NCBI GenBank assembly: GCA_036556425.1
Contig: DATBJJ010000110.1
Span: 1-64,000 of the forward strand
DNA from: DATBJJ01 sp036556425
Lineage (GTDB): Bacteria > Acidobacteriota > Vicinamibacteria > Vicinamibacterales > 2-12-FULL-66-21
Length of the DNA: 64,000 nucleotides
Direction of reading: 5' to 3'
Positions 33,517 to 42,658 of the stretch are shown in pieces (positions within the stretch are counted from its first letter, which is position 1; each line of letters begins with the position of its first letter). The notes beneath the pieces are model-generated. The model did not search any database. It saw only the letters and a list, made by a program, of their open reading frames with translations, and was not told where the DNA came from. The position numbers and the translations under genes are program-made.

Positions 33517-34493
33517 TTCTTCAGCTCCTCCATGTAACGCTTGACGATCGAGTCGAAGCTGTCGTCGGCCGGAAGACCGAGCGCGCGAGCGCGCGTCGTG
33601 TCCCACGCGCCCGGCCACGTGGCGACGATGCGCTCGACGCGCGGATCGCGCTCCCAACGAATCCGCTCGACCACGTCGCGGCCCGCCAGACGCTCGAGCG
33701 AGGCGACCATTTCCGCAACGGTCACCGACAGCCCCGGCGCGTTCACGCTTCGATTCAGACCGATTGCGCTCGACGGCGCGTCGTGCACCGCGATGAACGC
33801 ATCGATCGCGGTTGCCGGCGAGAGAAGCCAGATCCGCGTCGACGGCTCGACCGGACAGACGGCCTCCTCGCCGTTGAGCGGCTCGCGGATGATGCCGCTC
33901 GCAAACGACGAGGCGGCGGCGTTCGGCCGGCCGGGCCGGACGCTGATCGTCGGCAGCCGCAGCACGCGTCCGTCGACGAAGCCGCGCCGCGAGTAATCGG
34001 CAATCAGCAGCTCGACGATCGCTTTCTCGGTTCCGTACGACGATTGCGGAAGCAACGCGGTCGAATCGACGACAACATCGGGAAGCGCGCCGCCGTACAC
34101 GGCCACCGAGCTCGCGAACACGATGCGCGGCTTGCGGCCGGCCGCTCGCGCGGCCTCGAGCAGCGCGCGCGACGCGTCGACGTTCACCCGCATGCCGAGA
34201 TCGAAATCGCTCTCCGCCATCCCGCTGACGATGGCGGCGAGATGAAAGATCGACGCCGTGTCCCCGTCGATCGCGCGCGACAGGAGCGATGGATCGGCGA
34301 CGTCACCAGTCACCTGCGATATGCGCGGATCGTCGATCGACGATCGAGCGACGTCCACGATCGTGATGCGCTCGATCGGATGCTCCCGCTCGTCTGTGCC
34401 GCGCAGGCGTCGGCGCCTCAGCAGCGCGCCGGCCAGCCGTTGACCGAGGAATCCCGCTCCACCCGTGATGACGACGTTCATGACGGCCGACAT
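33513..34493 (-). CDS. NAD-dependent epimerase/dehydratase (DenD-like)
   Basis: 326-residue extended short-chain dehydrogenase. The Rossmann motif is VVITGGAGFLGQRLA, the active-site SSVAVYGG is followed by SSYGTEKAIVELL (Tyr and Lys of YxxxK), and the substrate-side RLPTISVRPG loop is present. It matches the D-erythronate dehydrogenase (DenD) subgroup most closely. That enzyme oxidises D-erythronate for a sugar-acid pathway, but the partner genes denA and denB are not nearby. A start at 34493 or at the ATG at 34481 is possible. Confidence 0.82.
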   Translation of the reverse strand: MSAVMNVVITGGAGFLGQRLAGALLRRRRLRGTDEREHPIERITIVDVARSSIDDPRISQVTGDVADPSLLSRAIDGDTASIFHLAAIVSGMAESDFDLGMRVNVDASRALLEAARAAGRKPRIVFASSVAVYGGALPDVVVDSTALLPQSSYGTEKAIVELLIADYSRRGFVDGRVLRLPTISVRPGRPNAAASSFASGIIREPLNGEEAVCPVEPSTRIWLLSPATAIDAFIAVHDAPSSAIGLNRSVNAPGLSVTVAEMVASLERLAGRDVVERIRWERDPRVERIVATWPGAWDTTRARALGLPADDSFDSIVKRYMEELKN

Positions 34494-34517
34494 TATCGCG
34501 TAATCTGTGGAGCGGCC

Positions 34518-36572
34518 ATGCGGCTCGTTACTGTTGTTCTCGCGGCTGCGCTCACGCTGGCGGCATGCCAGCGCGAGCCTGCGCGGTCGGGCGCGGCGCG
34601 CTCATCGTCGGCGCCGCCGTCGATCCTGCTCGTGACGTTGGATACGACGCGCGCGGACGCGATCGGTCCGGACGCGCGCGGCGTCGAGACACCCGCTTTC
34701 AACGCCCTTGCCGCGCGCGGCCGGCGCTTTCGATATGCCTACGCGACGGTGCCCGAAACGCTGCCCTCTCACGCGTCGATGATGACGGGGCTGTATCCGG
34801 CCGGGCATGGCGTGCACGAGAACGCGCGGTTTCTATCCGCGCAGCATCCGCTCATCGCCGAGCGGCTGAAGGGCGCGGGCTATCGCACGAGCGCGTTCGT
34901 GTCGTCGTTCGTGCTGGCGCGGCGCTTCGGCCTCGCGCGCGGCTTCGACGTCTACGACGACGAGCTCACGGCGAACGGCGCCGAACGCGGATCGAAGGAA
35001 ACGACGGATCGCGCGGTTGCGGCGCTGTCGGCTTCATTTGCGCAGCCGATCTTCTTCTGGGTCCACTATTTCGATCCGCACGCGCCATACGAGCCGCCGG
35101 ATCCCTTTCGCTCGTTCTATGCCGGCAAGCCGTACCTCGGCGAAATCGCCGCGATGGACCAACAGCTTGGACGTCTGGTTCAGGAATTCGAGCAGCGGGT
35201 CTCGTCCGCTGGCGGCACGGCCGCGGTCGTCATTGCCGGGGATCACGGCGAAGGCCTCGGGGATCACGGCGAGAGCCAGCACGGCAATCTTCTCTATCAA
35301 TCGACGATGCGCGTGCCGCTCGCGATCGTCGGGCCGGGCGTGCCGGCGGAAGTGGTCGAGCGGCCGGTCAGCACGCGCCGCATCTTTCACACGATTCTCG
35401 ATTGGGCGGGGCTCGGAGAATCCAACAGCCTGCGCGTGAAGGAGTCGCAGGCGGACGACGTCGTTCTCGGCGAGGCCATGAAGCCGTATCTCGAGTACGG
35501 GTGGCAGCCGCAGATCATGGCGGTCGCGGCCACTCGGAAGGCGATCCTCGCCGGAAAGACGGAGGTGTACGACCTCGCCAACGATCCTGGTGAGACCAAG
35601 AACCTGGGATCCGGCGCGAACTTGCCCGGACAAGTTCAAAAGAGCCTCGACGAATATCCGGTGCCTTCGCTCGAGCCACCGAAGACCGGCGAGACGTTGA
35701 GCGACGACGCGCGCCGGAGCCTGGCGAGTCTCGGTTACGTGAGCGCGAGCGCGCCGCCCGTGGTGCGTCGCGACGCCCCGCGCCCGGCGGACAAGATCGC
35801 CCTGCTTGCCGTGATCGACGAAGCATCGCGCCTGTTCGTCGAAGAGAAGTACCGCGAGGCGATTCCGCTCTTTCAGCGCGTTCACGCGGAGGATCCGCAG
35901 AACCTCGATGCGGCGCTGCGTCTGGCCACCGCGTACTCGTCGCTCGGTCAGAATGCGCAGGCGCTCGACGCGTTCAAGAAGGCGGCGGCGATCGCGCCGC
36001 GCTCGCCGGACGTGCGGCTCTATCTCGGGCTGCACTACGCGCGCGGCAAGGAATGGCCGCGCGCCGTGCCGCTGCTCGAGCCCATCGTCGCGGAGACGCC
36101 GGATCGATTGGCGGCAGTCGAAGCGCTCGCCGGCATTCGCGAGAAGGAGGGGCGGCTGACGGACGCGATCGCGCTCCGTCAGAAGATTCAGACGCTGCGC
36201 GCGCCGACCGCAGCCGATGCGCTGCGGCTCGGGACGCTCGCGATGGCGGCGCAGCAGACGCCGGTCGCGATCGACGCGTTCGAGAACGCACGTGCGCTGC
36301 AGGGACCGTCGTTCTCGAATGACCTCGAGCTTGGCGTGCTCTATCTCGCCGCGCGCCGATTCGCAGAGGCGCGCGACGCGCTCGACCGCGTGCCCTCGAC
36401 GCATCCGGAGTACCCGATGGCGCTCTTCAAGCGCGCGCAGGTCAGCGTGCTGCTGAAGGAGCCCGACCGCGCCTCACGGATCGCCGCCGCCAGGCGTCAT
36501 GCGGATGCGACGACGAGGGAGTTGATCGAGAGCGAGAAGCTGTTCCGCTCAGAATCGCAGCCGCGTCGCTAG
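34518..36572 (+). CDS. Sulfatase-fold (alkaline phosphatase superfamily) lipoprotein with TPR domain
   Basis: 684 residues. A lipoprotein-type signal (ALTLAAC) precedes a sulfatase-fold catalytic domain to about residue 410: metal ligands in LLVTLDTTRAD (Asp42), the nucleophile region TVPETLPSHASMMTG, and VIAGDHGEGLGDHGE. The sulfatase C/S-x-P-x-R motif is absent; Thr81 occupies the nucleophile place, as in phosphoethanolamine and phosphoglycerol transferases. Residues about 430-660 are tetratricopeptide repeats. It may therefore be a phospho-transferase or phosphodiesterase rather than a sulfatase. Its end overlaps the TonB receptor gene by 24 bp. Confidence 0.83.
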   Translation: MRLVTVVLAAALTLAACQREPARSGAARSSSAPPSILLVTLDTTRADAIGPDARGVETPAFNALAARGRRFRYAYATVPETLPSHASMMTGLYPAGHGVHENARFLSAQHPLIAERLKGAGYRTSAFVSSFVLARRFGLARGFDVYDDELTANGAERGSKETTDRAVAALSASFAQPIFFWVHYFDPHAPYEPPDPFRSFYAGKPYLGEIAAMDQQLGRLVQEFEQRVSSAGGTAAVVIAGDHGEGLGDHGESQHGNLLYQSTMRVPLAIVGPGVPAEVVERPVSTRRIFHTILDWAGLGESNSLRVKESQADDVVLGEAMKPYLEYGWQPQIMAVAATRKAILAGKTEVYDLANDPGETKNLGSGANLPGQVQKSLDEYPVPSLEPPKTGETLSDDARRSLASLGYVSASAPPVVRRDAPRPADKIALLAVIDEASRLFVEEKYREAIPLFQRVHAEDPQNLDAALRLATAYSSLGQNAQALDAFKKAAAIAPRSPDVRLYLGLHYARGKEWPRAVPLLEPIVAETPDRLAAVEALAGIREKEGRLTDAIALRQKIQTLRAPTAADALRLGTLAMAAQQTPVAIDAFENARALQGPSFSNDLELGVLYLAARRFAEARDALDRVPSTHPEYPMALFKRAQVSVLLKEPDRASRIAAARRHADATTRELIESEKLFRSESQPRR

Positions 36573-39461
36573 TTGGAACCGCCGCGGATCGAAGAACGTT
36601 CGCGCGCTCCCGTACGTTGCGCTGTGGAACGCGGGGTTGATGTTGTACCCGGTCTGCCGGTCGAAGACGTTGAACAGATCGGCGGCGACCTGAATCGTCA
36701 GCCTCGAATGCAGGCGGACGTTCTGCGTGTAGTTGAAGTCGATCTGCCAATGCGACGACGATCGCTTGGAGCCCGCGGGCTCAGCGTACCGGTTCGTGTC
36801 GCTCGTGTTCGTGGTCAGCGCGATGTAGGGCTCGTAGCTCCACGTCTCCCAGGGCTGGCCCGACTGCGCGAACGCGAACATGCCGGCCGTCGCGTTCCAG
36901 TCGAACATGTAATAGCCATACAGCTTCAACATGTGCGGGCGATCGCCGCGGAGATCGCCCTCCTTGAAGTCCCACAACTGGCGTCCCGCGCCGTCGGCGA
37001 TGTTCGACGATCCGATGAAGATGTTGTCGTCGTTGCCGACGGTCGAGTTGTCCTGATCGAAGTTGCCGTAGTAGTGGCTCCACGTGTACGAGCCGCGCGC
37101 GAAGATCTTCCGGCTTCGGTACTCGGACTCGAGGGTCACCTCGTAGTACTTCGTGTATGCGTTGTCGAGCTCGGCGATCACGTAGGTCGAGCCGTTGGTG
37201 ATCTGCGCGAGCTTCTGCGTGAGATCGGGGATGTACAACTCGCGCGGGATGCCCGGCGGCGGGTTGAATGCCTGGCGCGCGTTGTTGTTCGTGTCCTCCC
37301 AGAAATGGCTGCCCTTGCGATATCGCCAGTAGGCGCGCGTCGTCAAACGCGGGCTGAACTGCTTCGCGGTGCCGATCAGCAGCTCGTCGATCCGGCGCGG
37401 CGTGAGATCGTCGACGAAGAGCTTTCCTGACGACGAGCCGACAGGCGCCGAACCGAACAGAACGCCGTTGGCGTCGAAGTGCGCGTCGATGAACGTGCCG
37501 GTGAGGTTGCGATCCCACGAGGCGGCGCGCGGCAGCGAGCTCGCCGCCGGCGTGTAGCGGGCGACGCTCGCGTAGACGGTGTCGACGCCGTTGTACGCCC
37601 ACGTCGCGCCGACGCGCGGCTGGATCATCTTGCTGAAGGGGATCTCGTACATCTTGTACTTGTTCCCCGGCGCGAGCACGAAGCCGGAGATCGTCGACGC
37701 GTCCTCGCGCAGCCCCTGGCCGTAGAGCCGGTCGCGGCTCACGAGCAGGCCGGCGTTGAACGTCCAGTTCTTCAGACGGATCGCGTCGTTGATCTCGAAG
37801 CTCTGCGAGCTGTAGTACGACTTGATCGTCGGGACGCCGCCGGTCGGCTGCTGCTGATACCGCGCGGTGAAGAAGATCGGCGTTCCGTTGAAGTTGAGCC
37901 GGCCGCCGGGGGCGGTGATCGATCCCCAGCCGTTCGAGCTGCGCACGAGGCGCTCGGAATCGACGTACTGCTGATAGCCGACGTGAATGTCGTGGCTGAC
38001 GCGTCCGCCGAGCGTGAGGTTGTACGCGATCTGCCCCTGATCGCGGAAGAAGTCCTGGTCGTTGAACTGCGTGCCGAAGCCGACCGTGCCGCCGCCGGTT
38101 CGCACGCCGTTCTCGACGTAGCCGTAGCGATCGATCAACGGCTGGATGAACGCGTTGTAGGCGGTCTGCCCGGAGATCGGCGCCGGCACGGAGAAGAGAC
38201 CCTGCGAGTCGAGGCTCGCGATGTCGAGGCGGGCGCCGATCGCGTTTGTCGGCGTCGCGTTGGCGATGAAATCCGGCAGGCCGAGCGACTCGAGACCGAA
38301 GTGCGTGTACTTGAACGTCAGCAGGCTCTTCGAGTTGATGACCCACGATCCCTCGCCGATGCCGATCTTCTGCTTCGCCTCGCTGCCGGTCCCCGTCGTC
38401 GCCGACGCGCTCGACGCGAAAAGATCGCTCTCGTCACGGCGGCTGGAATTGCGGAAGCTGACGTTGAGGAGCACCGAGCTGGCCGGCGTGACCGTCACCT
38501 TGCCGAATCCCTCGTTGCGCGTGCGCTGAAACGGCGGCAGCGCGCCGTAGAGATTCGCGCGGTTGTCGCGCGTGTTCTCCGGCCGGTAGTACGACGTGAA
38601 GAAGTGGACCTTGTTGCGCAGAACAGGCCCGCCGAAGTTGCCGGTCAGCCACGTGCGATCCTGCTCGTATCGAGAGAGCGTGCCGCTCTTGAGATCCGCG
38701 GACATCGCGCTGTCCTGGAACTGCCAGCTGATCTCGCCGGAGTAGCGGTTCGCGCCCGACTTGCTGACGGAGTCGATCGTGAACCCGCCGGATCGATCGA
38801 AGTCCACGGCGCGCGCGCCGCCGCGAATCGTCGTCACCTGCTCGATGTCGTGCGACGCGGGCTCGGCCGACAGCGTGCCGAAGAGCGGAAGCGTGACGTT
38901 GACGCCGTCGAACTGATAGATGTTGTCCTGGCCGCTGCCGCCCGCGCTCGGGCCGCGCGTCTGGTCCTGCGTGTACTGCACGCCTGGAATGAGCTTGAGG
39001 AGATCGCGGTACTCCTGCCCGACGGGCAGCGCCATGATCTGCTCGTTCGAGACGCCGCTCTTGATCGACGCGGTATCGCGCTCGATGAGCGACACGGTCG
39101 CCGTGACCTCGACGGCTTCCGTCAGTCCCTGCAAGCCGAGCGTCGCGTCGACCGGCGTATCCAACCCCAGTTGGACCTGCGCCTGACGCGTCACGGACTG
39201 CATGCCCGCGAGCACGAACGTCAGCGTGTACGCCCCTGGCGGCAGCGCTTGCAGCCGATACTCTCCCGACGCCGCTGTCGTCGTCACTCGAGGCGTTGGC
39301 AGGACGTCGGATCGCGCTTCGACGGTCACGCCCGGAAGGACGCCTCCACTCGAGTCGACGACCTTTCCGCTGATGGCGCCGGTCTGCTGCGCGGCGGCGG
39401 GCGCAGCCATCGCGGCGAGCAGGATCCAGATATAGATACAAAGACGGGAAGCTGGCGCCAT
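36549..39461 (-). CDS. TonB-dependent receptor, Oar-like, with carboxypeptidase-regulatory-like domain
   Basis: 970 residues. A signal peptide ends at PAAAQ. A carboxypeptidase-regulatory-like beta-sandwich (GAISGKVVDSSGGVLPGVTVEA) spans about 25-115. The plug domain follows with DLLKLIPGVQYTQDQ and IYQFDGVNVTLPLFG. A large barrel continues to the terminal FFDPRRFQLATRLRF, an aromatic C-terminus suited to BAM insertion. The start ATG at 39461 has a GGAGGA site. Oar-like receptors import or export large substrates such as proteins or glycans; the ligand is unknown. It lies 82 bp downstream of the L,D-transpeptidase gene. Confidence 0.9.
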   Translation of the reverse strand: MAPASRLCIYIWILLAAMAAPAAAQQTGAISGKVVDSSGGVLPGVTVEARSDVLPTPRVTTTAASGEYRLQALPPGAYTLTFVLAGMQSVTRQAQVQLGLDTPVDATLGLQGLTEAVEVTATVSLIERDTASIKSGVSNEQIMALPVGQEYRDLLKLIPGVQYTQDQTRGPSAGGSGQDNIYQFDGVNVTLPLFGTLSAEPASHDIEQVTTIRGGARAVDFDRSGGFTIDSVSKSGANRYSGEISWQFQDSAMSADLKSGTLSRYEQDRTWLTGNFGGPVLRNKVHFFTSYYRPENTRDNRANLYGALPPFQRTRNEGFGKVTVTPASSVLLNVSFRNSSRRDESDLFASSASATTGTGSEAKQKIGIGEGSWVINSKSLLTFKYTHFGLESLGLPDFIANATPTNAIGARLDIASLDSQGLFSVPAPISGQTAYNAFIQPLIDRYGYVENGVRTGGGTVGFGTQFNDQDFFRDQGQIAYNLTLGGRVSHDIHVGYQQYVDSERLVRSSNGWGSITAPGGRLNFNGTPIFFTARYQQQPTGGVPTIKSYYSSQSFEINDAIRLKNWTFNAGLLVSRDRLYGQGLREDASTISGFVLAPGNKYKMYEIPFSKMIQPRVGATWAYNGVDTVYASVARYTPAASSLPRAASWDRNLTGTFIDAHFDANGVLFGSAPVGSSSGKLFVDDLTPRRIDELLIGTAKQFSPRLTTRAYWRYRKGSHFWEDTNNNARQAFNPPPGIPRELYIPDLTQKLAQITNGSTYVIAELDNAYTKYYEVTLESEYRSRKIFARGSYTWSHYYGNFDQDNSTVGNDDNIFIGSSNIADGAGRQLWDFKEGDLRGDRPHMLKLYGYYMFDWNATAGMFAFAQSGQPWETWSYEPYIALTTNTSDTNRYAEPAGSKRSSSHWQIDFNYTQNVRLHSRLTIQVAADLFNVFDRQTGYNINPAFHSATYGSARTFFDPRRFQLATRLRF

Positions 39462-39543
39462 TGAGTCCTCCTCCAAACTCGGCAGCGTGGATTCGCGATT
39501 ATACCGCTAGCCACCGCGAGGCGGCGTTTCGTCCCCGGGTGAA

Positions 39544-41166
39544 TCAGCGGGTGCCGAGCGCGCGCAGAAGCGGCGGATCGAGGCCGTAGACATCTTTGGC
39601 GAGCCGGAGATCGCCCCCCGCGCCAATCGACGCGGTCCAGTAGACGATGAGGACGGGGAGCGGATCGTCGAGGAAGACGGTTTGCGGCTGACCGCCTTCG
39701 ATCGTCTGCTGGATCCGATCGGCGGTCCAGCCGTCCGGCCGCGTGCGCTGTCCCTCGAGCAGCACGCGCGCGAGATCGAGCGCGTTGGCGACGCGGATGC
39801 AGCCGGAGCTGAACGTGCGCTGGTCCGAGGCGAAGAGATCCTGGCTCGGCGTGTCGTGCAGGAAGATCGAATACTCGTTGGGAAAGATGAATTTCACGCG
39901 GCCGAGGGCGTTGTCGTCGCCGGGCGGCTGCCGCAGCGTGTAGCGAAAATTTGCGCGCGTCGCGGATTGCCAGTCAATCGTCGCCGGATCGATCTTTCGT
40001 CCCTGTGCGTCGAGGATCGTCAGCTTCTTCTTGGCGATCGTGTTCTGGCCCTTCTTCATGCCCGTGAGCACGTCCTGCGCGAGGATCGTCGGTGGCACGG
40101 TCCAATCCGGATTGAGCACGACGTACTTCATGTCGGCTCGGAACGTGGGCGTCTTGCGCGCTTCGCGTCCGATCTGCGTGCGCGTCTCCCAGACGTTCGT
40201 TCGATCGCGAATGACGTACGCCTTGAACGCGGGGAGGTTGACGAGCACGAACGAATCGCGCAGGCCGCCGACGACCCAGCGCGCGCGCTCGAGATTGACG
40301 CGCAGCTGCGCCGCGCGCGCATCGGCGCTGACGTTCATCGCGTCGATCGTTCCTCGCCCGATGACGCCGTCGTCGGTGAGCCGGTGGTGAGCCTGGAAGT
40401 CCTTCACGGCGGCTTCGAGATCGGCGTCGTATGTTGTGCTGTCGACGGCCGAAGAGGCGCGCAGCTCGCCGGTCACGGCGAGGCGCTTCCGCACGAGCGC
40501 GACGCGCGGATCCGTCGCGCCCGGTTTGATCGACGCGCCGGGCGTGACCGTTGGCCATCCACCTGCCGCCGCGAGGCCGCGCATGCGTGCGAGCTGCTGC
40601 TTGAGTCCCGTGTAAATGAAGTGATTCGGCTTGAGCGCCTCGACGCCGGCGTCGAGCGCGGACGATCGCGCGAGCTGATCGAGGGTCACGTCGAGCGGCG
40701 GTGCGCCGATGCGCGGATCGACGTTCCACCGTTTGTCGAGCGATGCGGGTCGCACGCGTCCGTAGCGGACGTGGTCGATCATCGCGGCGGCGGCGTCGGC
40801 GATCAGGATTTGGAGGAGCGCGGCCGATTCGGGGGAGGGCGTTTTGGTCTGCGCCTCGAGCGCGGCGGTGATCGTCTTGAGGTGATAGTCGTCCGGCGTC
40901 AGCCCGTCCTGCTCGATCGCGCGGATGGCCTTGATCATTTGCGCCGCGCCGTCGGGCAGCCGCCAGGCCGCGGTGAAGGCTCGCGTCTCGAAGAACGTCG
41001 CGACCGCGTCCGGTTGCAGCAATTGGGTCCCGCGGACGCCCGTCGCCGGCGTGATTCGCGCCTGTTCGACGAGCTGCCGAATCGCGTTGTCCGCCGTCGG
41101 CGTCTGCGCGCCGGCAGACACCTGGAGAAATATGGCCAAAAGTACGCAGCCCGCGCAAAGCCTCAT
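39544..41166 (-). CDS. Periplasmic L,D-transpeptidase, YcbB/LdtD type
   Basis: 540 residues with a signal peptide. The order is that of YcbB-type enzymes. First comes a helical scaffold domain (to about 215). Next is a peptidoglycan-binding segment (VKDFQAHHRLTDDGVIGRGTIDAMN). The catalytic YkuD domain follows, with the motif HDTPSQDLFASDQRTFSSGC (His437) and catalytic Cys456 in SSGCIRV. It forms 3-3 peptidoglycan crosslinks or attaches proteins to the wall. It is divergent from the esterase gene across hairpin D2. Confidence 0.92.
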   Translation of the reverse strand: MRLCAGCVLLAIFLQVSAGAQTPTADNAIRQLVEQARITPATGVRGTQLLQPDAVATFFETRAFTAAWRLPDGAAQMIKAIRAIEQDGLTPDDYHLKTITAALEAQTKTPSPESAALLQILIADAAAAMIDHVRYGRVRPASLDKRWNVDPRIGAPPLDVTLDQLARSSALDAGVEALKPNHFIYTGLKQQLARMRGLAAAGGWPTVTPGASIKPGATDPRVALVRKRLAVTGELRASSAVDSTTYDADLEAAVKDFQAHHRLTDDGVIGRGTIDAMNVSADARAAQLRVNLERARWVVGGLRDSFVLVNLPAFKAYVIRDRTNVWETRTQIGREARKTPTFRADMKYVVLNPDWTVPPTILAQDVLTGMKKGQNTIAKKKLTILDAQGRKIDPATIDWQSATRANFRYTLRQPPGDDNALGRVKFIFPNEYSIFLHDTPSQDLFASDQRTFSSGCIRVANALDLARVLLEGQRTRPDGWTADRIQQTIEGGQPQTVFLDDPLPVLIVYWTASIGAGGDLRLAKDVYGLDPPLLRALGTR

Positions 41167-41199
41167 GCAGAGATTGTAAAGGGGTCAGACCGAGACCCC

Positions 41200-41349
41200 G
41201 GACTCAGACTCGGCTCAGACTCGACTCAGACTCGGCTCAGACTCGACTCAGACACCGTCAGACCGACTTTGGCCGCAGATCCGGCCAAAACCCATGTCTG
41301 AGTCGAGTCGGACACGAGTCTGAGTCGAGTCTGAGCCGAGTCTGAGTCC
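41200..41349. repeat. Gene-less long hairpin D2, GACTCAGACTC family
   Basis: The left arm 41200-41255 and the inverse right arm 41295-41349 are built of the same 11-bp-period units as D1, with GACTCGG variants. The loop is again 39 nt (41256-41294), of different sequence, and contains TTGGCCG paired with CGGCCAA. It fills most of the divergent space between the L,D-transpeptidase (start 41166) and the esterase (start 41365). A small GGGGTC/GACCCC inverted repeat at 41181-41199 adjoins it. Confidence 0.92.
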
Positions 41350-41364
41350 TCGTTACAATTGCCC

Positions 41365-42639
41365 ATGCAGCGAGCACTGATCGTGGCGGCGACCTTGGCG
41401 ATCGCCGCGCAGGCGCAGACGCCTCCGCCCAAGACCAATCTCGGCAACGACGCGAACGGCAATCCCCTCCGGCTCGCGGTAAAGACCGGCCACATCTCGA
41501 ATTACGACGAGAAAAAGGTCCCGCCGTACACGCTCCCCGATCCGCTCGTGACGGCCGACGGCAAGCCAGTGCGCGACGCCCGCGCGTGGCGGACCACGCG
41601 CCGTGAAGAGATCCTCCGTCTCTACGAGACCGAGATCTACGGCCGCATTCCGCGCAACGCGCCGAAAGTCGCCTGGCGCGTCGCCGAGACCGATCCTCGC
41701 GCGCGCGACGGCGCCGCGGTGATGAAACGCGTCATCGGCACGCTCGGCAATCGCGCGAACGCGCCGGAGATCACGCTGACGATTCACACGCCGGCCAGCG
41801 CGAAGAAAGCCGTGCCGCTCGTTCTCCTCGTGAACTTCGGCGGCGGGCCTCCGCCACCGCCCGGCACGCCGCCGCGTCCGGGCCTCTCATCGGATCCGCC
41901 GGTGGCCGCCGAGATCCTCGAGCGCGGATGGGGATATGCCGCGGTTGGGTATCAGGACATCCAACTCGATCGGCTCAACACGTTCGATCAAGGCGTCATT
42001 GGCCTGACGCTGAAGCCCGGCGCCGTCGAGCCCGAGCCCGACGAGTGGGGAACGATCAGCGCGTGGTCGTGGGGCATCAGCCGGATCCTCGACTACTTCG
42101 AGACCGACAAAACCATCGACACGAAACAGGTCGCGGTGTTCGGACACTCGCGTCTGGGAAAGACCGTGCTCTGGGCGTCGGCGCTCGACGAGCGGATCGC
42201 AGCGGTGTTCTCGAGCTGCGCCGGCGAGATGGGATCGGCGCTCGCGCGACGCGATTGGGGCGAGACCGTCGACGACATGGCGCAGAACTTCCCGTGGCAG
42301 TTCGCGCGAAACTTCCAGAAGTGGCCGGGCCGTTGGAACGAGATGCCGGTCGACGCGCACATGTTGATCGCATTGAGCGCGCCGCGCCCCGTTTTCGTCA
42401 CCGGCGGCACCACCGATCAGTGGGCCGATCCGGTCGGCGAGTTCCTCGCGCAAGTGGCGGCCGGTCCCGTCTATCGCCTGCTCGGACGCAAAGATCTCGG
42501 GACGACGGAGCTGCCGCCGCTCGACACGCCGCTCGTCGACGGCGATCTCGGGTATCACTACCACACGGGCGGACACAGCGCGACGACGGCGGACTGGCAG
42601 GCGTTCCTGAAATTCGTCGGGAAGTACTTCAAGACTTAA
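41365..42639 (+). CDS. Secreted CE15-like glucuronoyl/acetyl esterase
   Basis: 424 residues with a signal peptide (LIVAATLAIAAQA). The nucleophile motif GHSRLGK (Ser262) corresponds to GCSRxGK of CE15 glucuronoyl methylesterases. The downstream FSSCAGEMGSALARR (Glu288) and a C-terminal HYHTGGHS supply acid and His candidates. CE15 enzymes cleave ester links between lignin and glucuronoxylan; several bacterial members act on other uronate esters. The ATG at 41365 is preferred to a TTG at 41359. It is convergent with an ADOP permease gene, 19 bp apart. Confidence 0.87.
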   Translation: MQRALIVAATLAIAAQAQTPPPKTNLGNDANGNPLRLAVKTGHISNYDEKKVPPYTLPDPLVTADGKPVRDARAWRTTRREEILRLYETEIYGRIPRNAPKVAWRVAETDPRARDGAAVMKRVIGTLGNRANAPEITLTIHTPASAKKAVPLVLLVNFGGGPPPPPGTPPRPGLSSDPPVAAEILERGWGYAAVGYQDIQLDRLNTFDQGVIGLTLKPGAVEPEPDEWGTISAWSWGISRILDYFETDKTIDTKQVAVFGHSRLGKTVLWASALDERIAAVFSSCAGEMGSALARRDWGETVDDMAQNFPWQFARNFQKWPGRWNEMPVDAHMLIALSAPRPVFVTGGTTDQWADPVGEFLAQVAAGPVYRLLGRKDLGTTELPPLDTPLVDGDLGYHYHTGGHSATTADWQAFLKFVGKYFKT

Positions 42640-42658
42640 TCCCGGCTGACGCCGGACG

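Noticed and set aside
41181..41199. The GGGGTC/GACCCC inverted repeat as the end of a transposon.
   Set aside because: Only one 19-bp copy was seen, with no transposase or partner end. The motif does resemble repeats seen near REP-type transposases elsewhere, from memory only.
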